DNA of 17,289 bases from Candidatus Kaiserbacteria bacterium RIFCSPLOWO2_02_FULL_54_13 (GTDB lineage: Bacteria > Patescibacteriota > Minisyncoccia > Phycocordibacterales > Phycocordibacteraceae): NCBI GenBank assembly GCA_001783465.1, contig MFMI01000022.1, forward strand, positions 13,419 to 30,707. The letters run 5' to 3'. Of the stretch, positions 1-7,269 are shown in pieces. Position numbers and translations under genes: made by a program. Each line of letters starts with the position of its first letter. Positions within the stretch are counted from its first letter, which is position 1. The notes beneath the pieces are model-generated. The model had not been told where the DNA came from. It saw only the letters and a program-made list of their open reading frames with translations, and did not search any database.

Positions 1-837
1 GAGAGAGAAATGAAGAAGCTCGGCATGGGTGCAATTCTCGGCGTCGCGAGGGGCTCAACCGAAGCGCCGACATTCACGATAATGGAATATAAGGGAGCGT
101 CCGGGAGGCCGATTGTGCTGGTGGGCAAGGGGGTCACCTTTGACAGCGGCGGACTGAACTTGAAGCCTTCAAACAGCATTTATGAAATGCATATGGATAT
201 GTCGGGCGCGGCCTCCGTCATCTACGCGGTCGCGCTCGCCGCGCGTCTGAAGCTGAAGAAACATGTCATCGGTCTCGTACCGGCAGTAGAGAACATGCCG
301 GGCAATAGCGCGTACCGTCCGGGCGACGTGTTGAAGTCGCTCTCGGGGAAGACAATTGAGGTATTGGATACCGACGCCGAGGGCAGGCTCATCCTCGCCG
401 ATGCGCTCACCTATGCGAAACGCCTCAAGCCCTCTGTTGTTATTGATGTCGCCACGCTGACCGGCGCCGCTGTTTCTGCGCTCGGTCTCTATGCGAGCGC
501 GCTCCTCACGCGCGACGATGCGCTCGCCGAGAGGCTCTCGCGCGATGGAGAGACGTCGGGCGACTATATCTGGCGACTTCCGCTCTGGGACGAATACGAG
601 GAGCGGGTGAAAGGAGAATTCGCTGATATTAAGAATGTCCCCGGCGGCTCCACCAGCCGCTACGGAGGCGCGATAGACGGCGGGATGTTCCTCTGGCAAT
701 TCGCCAAAGAATTAGAGTGCCCATGGGCGCATCTGGACATAGCTCCAAGGATGACGGCCGCACCCGGCGACGAGCTCGCGAAGGGCGCGGCCGGGACTCC
801 CGTGCGGCTCCTTCTGCGTTTTATAGAACAATCGTAG
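1..837 (+). CDS. Leucyl aminopeptidase, peptidase family M17 (5' end outside window)
   Basis: C-terminal catalytic domain of an M17 di-metal leucyl aminopeptidase, a cytoplasmic enzyme that removes N-terminal residues from peptides. The frame is open from base 1, and the Met at base 10 is probably internal because the residues before and after it (ERE-MKKLGMGAILGVARGS) match the region that precedes the catalytic domain in the family. Counting from that Met, the metal ligands and catalytic residues are all visible: K40 and D45 in VGKGVTFDSGG, D63 in MHMDMSGAA, and D122, E124 and R126 in DTDAEGRL. The visible part is 278 residues, so the N-terminal regulatory domain lies outside the window. 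scpA follows after 5 nt and is co-directional. The family is certain; the physiological substrate is not. It could equally be called pepA-like. Confidence 0.93.
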   Translation, partial: EREMKKLGMGAILGVARGSTEAPTFTIMEYKGASGRPIVLVGKGVTFDSGGLNLKPSNSIYEMHMDMSGAASVIYAVALAARLKLKKHVIGLVPAVENMPGNSAYRPGDVLKSLSGKTIEVLDTDAEGRLILADALTYAKRLKPSVVIDVATLTGAAVSALGLYASALLTRDDALAERLSRDGETSGDYIWRLPLWDEYEERVKGEFADIKNVPGGSTSRYGGAIDGGMFLWQFAKELECPWAHLDIAPRMTAAPGDELAKGAAGTPVRLLLRFIEQS

Positions 838-842
838 GAACC

Positions 843-1565
843 ATGTCATTTTCTATAAAAACAGATTCGTATGAGGGACCGTTTGAGGTACTGCTTGACC
901 TTATTGAAGCACGCAAGCTCCTGGTCAACGACCTCACGCTCGCGAACATCACCGAAGATTTTATCGCGCACGTGCGCGCGCAGGAGGCGTTCCCGGTAGA
1001 GGAGACGGCCAGTTTCATCCAGATAGCGGCGACGCTCCTCCTCATCAAGTCTCGCTCGCTCATCCCCGACCTCGCACTTACCGACGAGGAGAACGCCGAC
1101 GTTGACGACTTGAAGCGCCGGCTTGCGGCGTATGAGAAGGTGCGCGCCGCCGCCCGTGAGCTCTCGCGCATCTACGGCAGGACGGTGATGGTACAGGCAG
1201 GGGAGCGTCCGCCTGAAGTGGTCTTCGCCCCTTCGCGCGACCTCTCGGCACGCGCGCTCGCCGAGGCGCTCGTGCGCGTGCTCGCCGCGCGCGAAGCGGT
1301 CCAAGAACTGCCCGAAACCCGCGTGAAGCCGCTCGTCACCATTGAAGAAATGATGGACCGTCTCGCGAGGCGCGTACAGAGCGCTCTCACGCTCTCGTTC
1401 AACGAATTCTCCAAAGGGACGAAAGAACGGATAGAAGTTATCGTCTCCTTCCTCGCACTCCTGGAACTCGTGAAGCAGGACGCCATCGCCGCTGAACAGC
1501 ACACCGCGTATGGCGACATCCGCCTCTCCCACACCGCCCCCTCCGCCATCCCGCACTATGGCTAA
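843..1565 (+). CDS. scpA: Segregation and condensation protein A
   Basis: ScpA is the kleisin subunit of the bacterial SMC-ScpAB condensin and bridges the Smc heads while binding an ScpB dimer. The 240-residue product has the diagnostic N-terminal block SYEGPFEVLLDLIEARKL (about residues 8-25) followed by helical segments, and a C-terminal winged-helix region ending near residue 225. I chose the ATG at 843 because the product then begins MSFSIKTDSYEGP, as in the family; the frame is open to an ATG at 717, but that extension is an arginine-rich shadow of the upstream aminopeptidase gene. A TATAGA hexamer (822-827) and an AGGA (836-839) lie just upstream. The 3' end overlaps the next gene by 8 nt. 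scpB is two genes downstream; smc is not in the window. Confidence 0.93.
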   Translation: MSFSIKTDSYEGPFEVLLDLIEARKLLVNDLTLANITEDFIAHVRAQEAFPVEETASFIQIAATLLLIKSRSLIPDLALTDEENADVDDLKRRLAAYEKVRAAARELSRIYGRTVMVQAGERPPEVVFAPSRDLSARALAEALVRVLAAREAVQELPETRVKPLVTIEEMMDRLARRVQSALTLSFNEFSKGTKERIEVIVSFLALLELVKQDAIAAEQHTAYGDIRLSHTAPSAIPHYG

Positions 1566-1938
1566 AGACTGGTGGGAGAAGGGGAGGGGATTTGACCTCT
1601 GGTCTATACCTCATTTTCTCTTCGGGGTCCTTATGGGGATGTTCCCGGCGCTCACCGGCATATCGTTTCTCACCGCGCTTGCACTCACGTTTGCCCTCGC
1701 AATGCTGTGGGAACTCTATGAAAAACTCATCGGCATACGCGAGACCGTCCCGAATATCCTGCTTGACGTCGTGTTGTCTATCGCGGCATGCGTTCTCACC
1801 TCGTATGCGCTTATCGCCTATCCGCTCCACCCCGACGACCTTCTCGTCGTCGCGGTCGCAGTATTAGCGCTCTACACCTTCACCAACCTCTCCGGCTGGT
1901 TCGCCTACCGCCGTCGCAACCGCGACTTCACCCGCTAA
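1558..1938 (+). CDS. Small multi-pass membrane protein (possibly DUF2238/VanZ-like)
   Basis: A 126-residue integral membrane protein sandwiched between scpA and scpB. The start at 1558 gives MAKDWWEKG and overlaps the scpA stop by 8 nt; an ATG at 1510 would add a proline-rich shadow of scpA. There are about four hydrophobic segments (near residues 17-33, 37-53, 68-86 and 95-112) and a basic C-terminal tail (RRRNRDFTR). Polar residues are buried in or near the membrane: H19 (SIPHF), W51-E52 and E55 (WELYE), E62, N66 and D70. This H...WE..E...D pattern resembles the YjdF/DUF2238 and VanZ-like families, but the assignment is from memory of pattern only. No function is proposed. The position between the two condensin genes may simply reflect compact operon packing. 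Confidence 0.72.
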   Translation: MAKDWWEKGRGFDLWSIPHFLFGVLMGMFPALTGISFLTALALTFALAMLWELYEKLIGIRETVPNILLDVVLSIAACVLTSYALIAYPLHPDDLLVVAVAVLALYTFTNLSGWFAYRRRNRDFTR

Positions 1939-1988
1939 ATAACATCCACAACAGGAGGCGTTGCTGGGGGGTAAGGGAACATTCGCAC

Positions 1989-2018
1989 TCGACAGTGTGA
2001 TGAAGCATCAGCTACAAT
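1989..2018 (+). promoter_or_regulatory. Promoter of scpB (leaderless)
   Basis: TCGACA (1989-1994, 5 of 6 to the -35 consensus), an 18-nt spacer, then TACAAT (2013-2018). The scpB ATG starts 7 nt after the -10, so the predicted transcription start falls at or within a base or two of the ATG. This is the best two-box promoter in the window. Confidence 0.7.
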
Positions 2019-2025
2019 AGGGAGA

Positions 2026-2577
2026 ATGCTTACACCCCCCGCCGCGCTTGAAGCGCTTCTCTTCGCTTCTGGAGAACCGCTTGATAAGAAACAGCTCGCG
2101 AAGCTCTTGGGCATTACGCATGCCGAACTTACTGTCGCTCTGAAAGCGCTCGCACAACAACTTGGCGGGCACGGCATATCTATTATAGAAACAGATGGGG
2201 AAATAGAGATGCGCACCGCCCCCGAAGCGTCCGCTCTCGTGAAGAAACTTCGCGAAAGCGAGCTCTCGCGCGACTTGGGGAAGGCGAGTATGGAGACGCT
2301 TGCCGTCGTCGCGTACCACGAGGGGGCGACGCGCGGAGAGATAGACTGGGTCCGCGGCGTTAATTCTTCAACCTCGCTCCGTACGCTCCTCATGCGCGGA
2401 TTGATTGAGGGGAGAGAAGACGAGCGGGACAAGCGGCGCGTGCGCTACGCTCTCACAACCGAAGCGCTCGCGCATCTCGGCATCCGCAGTGCAGACGAGC
2501 TCCCGCGCTTTGCAGAGCTACAAGCCAGCGCGCACGTCGCGGTCGAAGAATCCTCCGAAGGCGAAGAAAAATCATGA
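2026..2577 (+). CDS. scpB: Segregation and condensation protein B
   Basis: ScpB is the dimeric winged-helix subunit of the SMC-ScpAB complex. The 183-residue product starts with the diagnostic first winged helix (PAALEALLFASGEPLDKKQL, about residues 4-23) and has the second one around METLAVVAYHEGATRGEIDWVRG (near residues 88-110) followed by SSTSLRTLLMRGLIE. The tail is acidic (EESSEGEEKS). The start is fixed by the -10 box TACAAT exactly 7 nt upstream. The gene has its own promoter although it lies in the scpA block. Its stop TGA overlaps the ATG (2574) that opens the reading frame of inverted-repeat element A. Confidence 0.94.
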   Translation: MLTPPAALEALLFASGEPLDKKQLAKLLGITHAELTVALKALAQQLGGHGISIIETDGEIEMRTAPEASALVKKLRESELSRDLGKASMETLAVVAYHEGATRGEIDWVRGVNSSTSLRTLLMRGLIEGREDERDKRRVRYALTTEALAHLGIRSADELPRFAELQASAHVAVEESSEGEEKS

Positions 2578-2696
2578 ATCCCGTTAGAGGTCAGGGCCGA
2601 AAGATAATTGATGTTATGCTAGACGAGATGGTAGTGCGAAAAGAATTATTATCAATAATCGTACGGAAATCTCTGATTTCCTACCTTTAACGGGAT
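2578..2696 (+). repeat. Inverted-repeat leader element, copy A
   Basis: Left arm ATCCCGTTAGAGGT (2578-2591) and right arm ACCTTTAACGGGAT (2683-2696) are inverted repeats matching at 13 of 14 positions. The right arm ends in the ATG of the downstream carboxypeptidase. Inside are a -10 box TATGCT (2615-2620), a short ORF from 2628 and a second hairpin, GGAAATC (2665-2671) with GATTTCC (2675-2681) around a 3-nt loop. This is the most diverged of the long copies. Confidence 0.85.
2628..2690 (+). CDS. Putative 20-codon leader peptide in element A
   Basis: The ATG lies exactly 7 nt after TATGCT (2615-2620), the same geometry as murG and scpB, so it would be translated from a leaderless message. 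The product begins MVVRKELL and ends ISYL; its TAA (2688-2690) is in the right arm and is separated from the next gene's ATG by only CGGG, which suggests translational coupling. The frame is open further upstream to an ATG at 2574 that overlaps the scpB stop, giving a 38-residue version starting MNPVRGQG. No homology or function is recognised. Coding status is inferred from geometry shared with copies B and C. Confidence 0.5.
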   Translation: MVVRKELLSIIVRKSLISYL

Positions 2697-3642
2697 GAAT
2701 ACTGAGGAACTCCGGAAGCTCGCCGCACATACTCGCTCCATGCGCGAAATGGGTATAGCGCTTATCGGCGCCTCGCTCCTCCTCGCTCTCTTCCTCCTCA
2801 TACCGAAGACACCTAACGAGCCTCTGCCAGCTCTTCCCGCGACAGTAGTCTTAGCGGCACCGGACGCATTTGCTAACGTCCCGCTTGAGGCGAAAGCGGC
2901 TGTCGTGTACGACCTCGCTACGGGAGAGACGCTGTATGCGAAGAATGCCGACGCCCAGCTCCCGCTCGCCTCCTTGACGAAACTTCTTACGGTCTATGCC
3001 GCGCTTCTCACGCTCTCGCCCGACACGCCCATCACCATTCCCGAGAGTGCCATTTCTGTTGAGGGACCGCGTACATTCCGAGTCGGGCAGACGTTCTCGC
3101 TCGCCGACCTCTCTCGGCTCACACTGACCGCATCGCTCAACGACGGCGCCGTCGCCATCGCGAGCGCGACCGCCGAACGAGAAAATCTCTCACAAAGCGA
3201 TATGCTCGCGGGCGCGGCCGCCGCGCTCGGCCTCTCGCAGACGTACGCCGTCAATGGGAGCGGTCTTGATATGAACTCCGCCGTCTCGGGCGGCTACGGT
3301 TCTGCGCGCGACCTTGCCCGTCTCGCGGGCGCTCTATCCGAGCTGGCGCCCGGCGTTGCAGAAGCGACGACATTCAGTTCTGCAGAAGCCGTTTCAGAGG
3401 GGGGCACTTCTTTCACAGTGGGAAACACCGACCCAATGGTCGCCTCCATCCCCCGTCTCCTCCTCTCTAAAACCGGCTTCACCGACCTTGCAGGAGGCAA
3501 TCTCGTACTGGTCTTTGACGCAGGTATTAATCACTCTATCGCCGTCGTTGTTCTCGGCTCTTCGCCGAAGGCCCGCTTCACCGACGGCGCGACGCTGGTA
3601 TATGCGGCGCTGGCCCACTTCGCGGGCGTCGCTTCGCTATGA
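2695..3642 (+). CDS. D-alanyl-D-alanine carboxypeptidase (PBP5-type, peptidase S11)
   Basis: A penicillin-binding DD-carboxypeptidase that would trim the terminal D-Ala from peptidoglycan stem peptides outside the cell. The 315 residues include a short cytoplasmic N-terminus, one membrane anchor (about residues 19-37) and an S11 catalytic domain with all three active-site motifs: S93-L-T-K96 (SxxK), S146-L-N148 (SxN) and K259-T-G261 (KTG). There is no obvious C-terminal amphipathic anchor, so the N-terminal segment probably holds it in the membrane. The start ATG is the last part of the right arm of element A, 4 nt after the leader-peptide stop. The 3' end overlaps mraY by 4 nt (ATGA), so the two are probably translated together. 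Confidence 0.92.
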   Translation: MNTEELRKLAAHTRSMREMGIALIGASLLLALFLLIPKTPNEPLPALPATVVLAAPDAFANVPLEAKAAVVYDLATGETLYAKNADAQLPLASLTKLLTVYAALLTLSPDTPITIPESAISVEGPRTFRVGQTFSLADLSRLTLTASLNDGAVAIASATAERENLSQSDMLAGAAAALGLSQTYAVNGSGLDMNSAVSGGYGSARDLARLAGALSELAPGVAEATTFSSAEAVSEGGTSFTVGNTDPMVASIPRLLLSKTGFTDLAGGNLVLVFDAGINHSIAVVVLGSSPKARFTDGATLVYAALAHFAGVASL

Positions 3643-4715
3643 TTGTCAGCAGTATCATCAAGGTCTTCATTCCCGCCGCCGCCGCCTTCGCTATAGGAAT
3701 TTTATTCGCTCCCATTCTTACGCATTATCTCTACAAATATAAAGTGTGGAAAAAGACGGCCGGAAAGATGGCGCTTGATGGCACGCCGGCGGTTGAATTT
3801 GAAAGGCTCCGCACGACGTTCCACACCGGCACCGAGACGAATACGCCGCGCATGGGGGGCATCCTTATCTGGGCAACGGTTGTCTTCGTCACGTTCGCCA
3901 TATGGCTTCTCGCACGGGTGATACCGACCCCGTTTATGGTCAAACTGGATTTTTTCAGCCGCAGTCAAACGTGGGTGCCGCTCTTCACGCTCGTGGCCGG
4001 CGCGCTTGTCGGATTCGCGAATGACCTGCTTGATATCCACCCGTCGGGCGAGCGCGGCATACGGCTTCGCACGAGGCTCCTCTTCGTCACTCTCATTTCA
4101 AGCTTTATCGGCTGGTGGTTCTATGTGAAGCTTGGCGTGACCGCTATCGGCGTCCCGAGTGACGGGACATTGTATCTTGGCGCTCTCATTGTTCCTCTCT
4201 TTATACTGGTATCTCTGGGGCTCTATGCGGGCGGCGTCATTGACGGTATTGACGGGCTCGCGGGCGGCGTCTTTGGTAGCGCCTTCATGGCCTACGCGGG
4301 CATCGCGTATTTCCAAAACCAAATTAACCTCGCCGCGTTCTCGGCAACGCTGGCGGGCGCGATACTCGCCTTTCTCTGGTTTAATATTCCGCCCGCACGT
4401 TTCTGGATGACCGAGACGGGCACCATGGGCCTCACGCTGACGCTCGCCGTCATCGCTTTTATGACCGATACGCCCGGCGACGGATACGGCGTCGCGGCGC
4501 TTCCTATCATCGCGTTCCCGCTGGTCGTCACCGTCTTTTCAAATGTTATCCAAGTCGCTTCTAAGAGATTGCGTGGGAAAAAGGTGTTCCGTATCGCCCC
4601 CCTACACCACCACTTTGAGGCAATCGGCTGGCCCTCATATAAGGTCACGATGCGATATTGGATTATCGGAGTTGTTTGCGCCATCCTCGGTATGACCGTC
4701 GCCCTCTTGAAATAA
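3639..4715 (+). CDS. mraY: Phospho-N-acetylmuramoyl-pentapeptide transferase, unusual active site
   Basis: MraY moves phospho-MurNAc-pentapeptide from UDP to undecaprenyl phosphate, giving lipid I, in the cytoplasmic membrane. The 358 residues have about ten hydrophobic segments. Family landmarks are TNTPRMGG (67-74), IDGIDGLAGG (201-210), LAFLWFN (243-249) and the canonical PLHHHFEAIGWP (321-332). Three conserved sites differ from the E. coli sequence as I remember it: the DD pair is N128-D129 (FANDLLD), the Asn residues of NAVNLTDGLDG are missing (YAGGVIDGIDG), and FMGDVGS is WMTETGT with E259 in place of the catalytic Asp. The flanking genes (carboxypeptidase, ftsW, murG) support an MraY role rather than WecA. 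It is translationally coupled to the gene before it (ATGA overlap). Confidence 0.9.
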   Translation: MIVSSIIKVFIPAAAAFAIGILFAPILTHYLYKYKVWKKTAGKMALDGTPAVEFERLRTTFHTGTETNTPRMGGILIWATVVFVTFAIWLLARVIPTPFMVKLDFFSRSQTWVPLFTLVAGALVGFANDLLDIHPSGERGIRLRTRLLFVTLISSFIGWWFYVKLGVTAIGVPSDGTLYLGALIVPLFILVSLGLYAGGVIDGIDGLAGGVFGSAFMAYAGIAYFQNQINLAAFSATLAGAILAFLWFNIPPARFWMTETGTMGLTLTLAVIAFMTDTPGDGYGVAALPIIAFPLVVTVFSNVIQVASKRLRGKKVFRIAPLHHHFEAIGWPSYKVTMRYWIIGVVCAILGMTVALLK

Positions 4716-4721
4716 CCATGA

Positions 4722-4843
4722 ATCCCGTTAGAAATAGCGGACGCTCTGGTACAATACGTAATATGAGTTCGTTTATTGGCGATAACCGGATAGGGTTTGA
4801 CCGCAGTATTTACTGCGCGTCCGCGTCCTATTTCTAACGGGAT
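4722..4843 (+). repeat. Inverted-repeat leader element, copy B
   Basis: Perfect 16-bp arms: ATCCCGTTAGAAATAG (4722-4737) and CTATTTCTAACGGGAT (4828-4843). The similarity continues inward on both sides (CGGACGC at 4738-4744; GCGTCCGCG before the right arm). A -10 box TACAAT is at 4750-4755, a short ORF starts at 4763, and a 7-bp hairpin CGCAGTA (4802-4808) / TACTGCG (4811-4817) lies inside. The right arm supplies the ftsW start codon. Confidence 0.9.
4763..4837 (+). CDS. Putative 24-codon leader peptide in element B
   Basis: The ATG is exactly 7 nt after TACAAT (4750-4755). The peptide begins MSSFIGDN and ends SASYF; the last residues and TAA stop come from the right arm and closely match copy C (SAFYF). 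CGGG separates the stop from the ftsW ATG. The same frame is open from an ATG at 4718, two bases after the mraY stop, giving a 39-residue version starting MNPVRNSG. As in copy A, element and ORF are in phase from end to end. Function is unknown. Confidence 0.5.
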   Translation: MSSFIGDNRIGFDRSIYCASASYF

Positions 4844-5939
4844 GAAGTTTATTTCTGGCGACCGGGTCTTCGTCGTACTGGTGGTCGTGATTGTCCTCTT
4901 GGGTTTTGCGATTTTTTCTTCGGCATCGCTCGGCCTGTTGGCGCGCGAGAGCAGTTCAGTATCCAAGGATATACTGTTCCAGGCGGGTCTTGGGCTTGGA
5001 CTCGGGTTTCTCGCCCTTCTCATCGCGCGCGCGATTCCTCTCTCGTGGTTCAAAGTCTGCGCTCCGTACATCTATGCGGGCACGCTCCTTCTCACCGCAC
5101 TTGTCTTCGTTCCCGGCATCGGGCTCCATGCGGGCGGCGCAACTCGCTGGATTGGTCTCGGCTTCACGACCGTTCAACCGACAGAATTTATGAAAATCGG
5201 CTTCGTGTTGGTACTCGCCTGGTGGCTGGCCCCGCGCGCGCGCCAGCTCGCGAACCCGAGAAAAGGTTTGTATCCATTTATCGGCATCGTTGCGCTCCCG
5301 AGCATTCTCCTCATCGCACAGCCGAATACCTCAACGATGATTCTTCTCCTGGTAACCGGCGCGATGATGTTCTTTTCTGCGGGAGCGCCGTGGCGAGACT
5401 TTGGTATTCTCGCGCTCATCGCCGTCATCACGCTTGTCGCCGTCGTCTATGCACGGCCCCACGTAGCCCAACGCATCAAAACATTCATCAACCCATCTGA
5501 AAATGCATTGACGAGCGGATATCAGATACAACAGTCGCTCATTGCTATCGGGAGCGGCGGCCTCCTCGGCAGAGGGTTCGGTCAGAGCGTAGAGAAGTTC
5601 AACTACCTGCCGGAGCCCGAGGGCGACTCTATCTTCGCTGTCTTCGCAGAAGAAACCGGATTCGTCGGCGCGAGCATCTTGCTCGCGCTCTTCATCGCGC
5701 TTGTGGCGCGCGGCATCGTGATAGCGGGGAATTCGCGCGACCTTTTTGGCGGACTTGTCGCGCTTGGCTTCTCCTCCATCATAATCCTGCAAGCCTTTAT
5801 CAACATGGGCTCAATGCTCGGCATCATCCCGCTTACCGGTCTGCCTCTGCCGTTCATATCCCACGGGGGAACGGCGCTTATGGCGTCTCTCATCATGTGC
5901 GGCCTCATCCTCAACGTCGCCGCTCATAAAAAGGCGTGA
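4842..5939 (+). CDS. ftsW: SEDS-family peptidoglycan glycosyltransferase, FtsW/RodA type
   Basis: SEDS proteins polymerise lipid II into glycan strands in the membrane together with a class B PBP. The 365-residue product has about ten transmembrane segments and the family motifs HAGGATRWIGLG (96-107), QPTEFMKIG (112-120), QPNTST (160-165, where relatives have QPDFGT), the extracellular-loop block PEPEGDSIFAVFAEETG (257-273) with the likely catalytic D262, and a C-terminal SHGGTALM. The start is the ATG at 4842 at the end of element B; an ATG at 4797 would only add residues encoded by the repeat. FtsW is favoured over RodA because murG follows directly, but the sequence does not decide it. No class B PBP gene is in the window. 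murG follows with its own promoter. Confidence 0.9.
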   Translation: MKFISGDRVFVVLVVVIVLLGFAIFSSASLGLLARESSSVSKDILFQAGLGLGLGFLALLIARAIPLSWFKVCAPYIYAGTLLLTALVFVPGIGLHAGGATRWIGLGFTTVQPTEFMKIGFVLVLAWWLAPRARQLANPRKGLYPFIGIVALPSILLIAQPNTSTMILLLVTGAMMFFSAGAPWRDFGILALIAVITLVAVVYARPHVAQRIKTFINPSENALTSGYQIQQSLIAIGSGGLLGRGFGQSVEKFNYLPEPEGDSIFAVFAEETGFVGASILLALFIALVARGIVIAGNSRDLFGGLVALGFSSIIILQAFINMGSMLGIIPLTGLPLPFISHGGTALMASLIMCGLILNVAAHKKA

Positions 5940-5946
5940 GAGCTGA

Positions 5947-5952
5947 TATAAT
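5947..5952 (+). promoter_or_regulatory. -10 box of murG (leaderless)
   Basis: Perfect TATAAT with 7 nt to the ATG at 5960. No convincing -35 at the usual distance. It lies just after the ftsW stop. Confidence 0.65.
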
Positions 5953-5959
5953 TCACATT

Positions 5960-7102
5960 ATGACCATCGCGTTTACGGGAGGAGGGACAGGAGGGCATTT
6001 TTATCCGATTGTCGCCATCAGTGAGGCACTCCGAGACCTCGTGCGCGAGGAGCGCCTTATCGCACCCAAGCTCTATTACCTCGCGCCAAACTCATTTGAT
6101 GAGAAGGCTCTTTTTGAAAACGGCGTTACATACATCCACATACCGGCAGGGAAGATGCGCCGCTATGCATCCTTCCGGAACATTACCGACCTCTTCGTCT
6201 CCTTCGCGGGAACGATATCGGCTCTCCTCACGCTCTTTCGCATCTATCCCGATGTCGTGGTGAGCAAGGGCGGGTACGGCTCGGTACCGACGGTGACAGC
6301 CGCGCGCCTCCTGCGCATCCCTATCATCATCCACGAGTCTGATGCGAAGCCGGGACGGGCGAATCTCTACGCCGCGAAGTTCGCGAAGAAAATCGCGATT
6401 TCGTTTGAAAGTTCTGCAGAGTATTTCCCGAAAAACGCCCAACAGAACATCGCCCGCACCGGCATCCCCATCCGCAAGGCGCTCATGCGCGTAGAGACCG
6501 AAGGCGCGCGGCAGTATCTCGGCCTTGAAGCGGACATACCGACCATCCTCATTCTCGGCGGCTCCCAGGGAGCGATGAAGATAAACGAGGTCGTGCTCTC
6601 GTGCTTGGGCGAACTGGTCGCCGTCGGCAACATCATCCATCAGACGGGGCAGGCGAATTTCAAAAACGTGTCGGCAGTCGCGCAGGTTGTCCTTGCAAAA
6701 AATCCGCACGAGAGCCGCTATCATCCCATTAACTTCCTTGACCAAGTATCGCTCCAGAGAGCGGCCGGCGTCGCAAGCGTCATCGTCTCGCGAGCAGGTG
6801 CGAACGCCATCGCCGAGATAGGCCTCTGGAAGAAGCCTGCCATCATCATCCCGATACCAGAATCGGTGAGCCACGACCAGCGAACGAACGCCTATGCCTA
6901 TGCGAAAACGGGGGCGGCTGTCGTGCTTGAAGAACAGAATCTAACGCCCCATCTCTTATTGTCCGAGGTGCGGCGCATTGTCAGCGACCCGCAACTCGCC
7001 GAACGCATGGGCGCCTCTGCGGCCGGATTCACCGACCCAGACGCCGCGCGCATCCTCGCTCACGAGGTGCTCTCCATCGCCCTTAGGCACGAATCCCGTT
7101 AG
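5960..7102 (+). CDS. murG: UDP-GlcNAc:lipid I N-acetylglucosaminyltransferase
   Basis: MurG adds GlcNAc to lipid I on the inner face of the membrane, producing lipid II for FtsW. The 380-residue product begins with the signature TGGGTGGH (6-13) and shows VSKGGYGSVP (101-110), IIHESDAKPGRAN (123-135), the UDP-sugar motif LGGSQGA (199-205), SRAGANAIAE (277-286) and SHDQRTNA (304-311), all in the order expected for this GT-B enzyme. The start at 5960 is set by TATAAT 7 nt upstream; the upstream ATG at 5936 would overlap the ftsW stop and lacks family similarity. The last codons (GAA TCC CGT TAG) are encoded by the left arm of element C, so the repeat has supplied the end of this protein. Confidence 0.95.
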   Translation: MTIAFTGGGTGGHFYPIVAISEALRDLVREERLIAPKLYYLAPNSFDEKALFENGVTYIHIPAGKMRRYASFRNITDLFVSFAGTISALLTLFRIYPDVVVSKGGYGSVPTVTAARLLRIPIIIHESDAKPGRANLYAAKFAKKIAISFESSAEYFPKNAQQNIARTGIPIRKALMRVETEGARQYLGLEADIPTILILGGSQGAMKINEVVLSCLGELVAVGNIIHQTGQANFKNVSAVAQVVLAKNPHESRYHPINFLDQVSLQRAAGVASVIVSRAGANAIAEIGLWKKPAIIIPIPESVSHDQRTNAYAYAKTGAAVVLEEQNLTPHLLLSEVRRIVSDPQLAERMGASAAGFTDPDAARILAHEVLSIALRHESR

Positions 7103-7210
7103 AAATCGCGAACACGGAGGCAATAGAGTATGATAATCGCAATGAGAAGCACCCAAGCAAATCAGTGGGTGGCGAGGACAAAGTCGTCCGCGTTCTATTT
7201 CTAACGGGAC
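7093..7210 (+). repeat. Inverted-repeat leader element, copy C
   Basis: Arms TCCCGTTAGAAAT (7094-7106) and ATTTCTAACGGGA (7197-7209) are perfect inverted repeats. The bases inside the right arm (GTCCGCGTTC) match copy B nearly base for base. A TATGATAAT block (7129-7137) and a short ORF from 7142 lie inside, plus a 6-bp hairpin CACCCA (7150-7155) / TGGGTG (7166-7171). The left arm overlaps the end of murG. At the site where A and B have ATG, this copy reads ACG. Confidence 0.88.
7142..7204 (+). CDS. Putative 20-codon leader peptide in element C
   Basis: The ATG is exactly 7 nt after TATGAT (7129-7134). The peptide starts MRSTQANQW and ends SSAFYF, then TAA in the right arm. Its C-terminus resembles that of copy B (SASYF) because both are encoded by the arm. 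Unlike A and B, the left-arm frame (NPVRN) is not in phase with it. The next start is not immediately adjacent: a second short ORF begins at 7216. Confidence 0.48.
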   Translation: MRSTQANQWVARTKSSAFYF

Positions 7211-7215
7211 GAACT

Positions 7216-7251
7216 ATGAGTCCCGTTAGAAATAACGAATATAAAATATGA
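7216..7251 (+). CDS. Putative 11-codon ORF linking elements C and D to gltX
   Basis: ATG at 7216, 11 nt after the copy C leader stop, reading MSPVRNNEYKI through the left arm of element D. Its TGA (7249-7251) overlaps the gltX ATG at 7248 as ATGA. It could relay ribosomes from the copy C leader to gltX. It may also be a chance reading of the repeat arm. Confidence 0.3.
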   Translation: MSPVRNNEYKI

Positions 7252-7269
7252 ATTCTATTTCTAATGGGG
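7221..7269 (+). repeat. Inverted-repeat leader element, short copy D
   Basis: Arms TCCCGTTAGAAATA (7221-7234) and TATTTCTAATGGGG (7256-7269) match at 12 of 14 positions as inverted repeats. The interior is only about 20 nt and AT-rich, with TATAAA at 7240-7245. It lies in tandem behind copy C and its right arm encodes the ISNGV-like start of GltX. The GTG at 7269 is at the position where copies A and B have the downstream ATG. Confidence 0.8.

Noticed and set aside
3639..4715. Inactive MraY paralogue or WecA-type enzyme
   Set aside because: The HHH motif, IDGIDGLAGG and full length are kept, and it lies between the carboxypeptidase, ftsW and murG, with no other mraY in the window. The unusual residues are reported as a finding instead.
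7149..7190. A T-box riboswitch in front of gltX (GTGGGTGGCG followed by CCGCG)
   Set aside because: It only partly matches AGGGTGGNACCGCG, has no stem I/specifier arrangement or terminator, and falls inside repeat copy C, where it is explained by the leader ORF.
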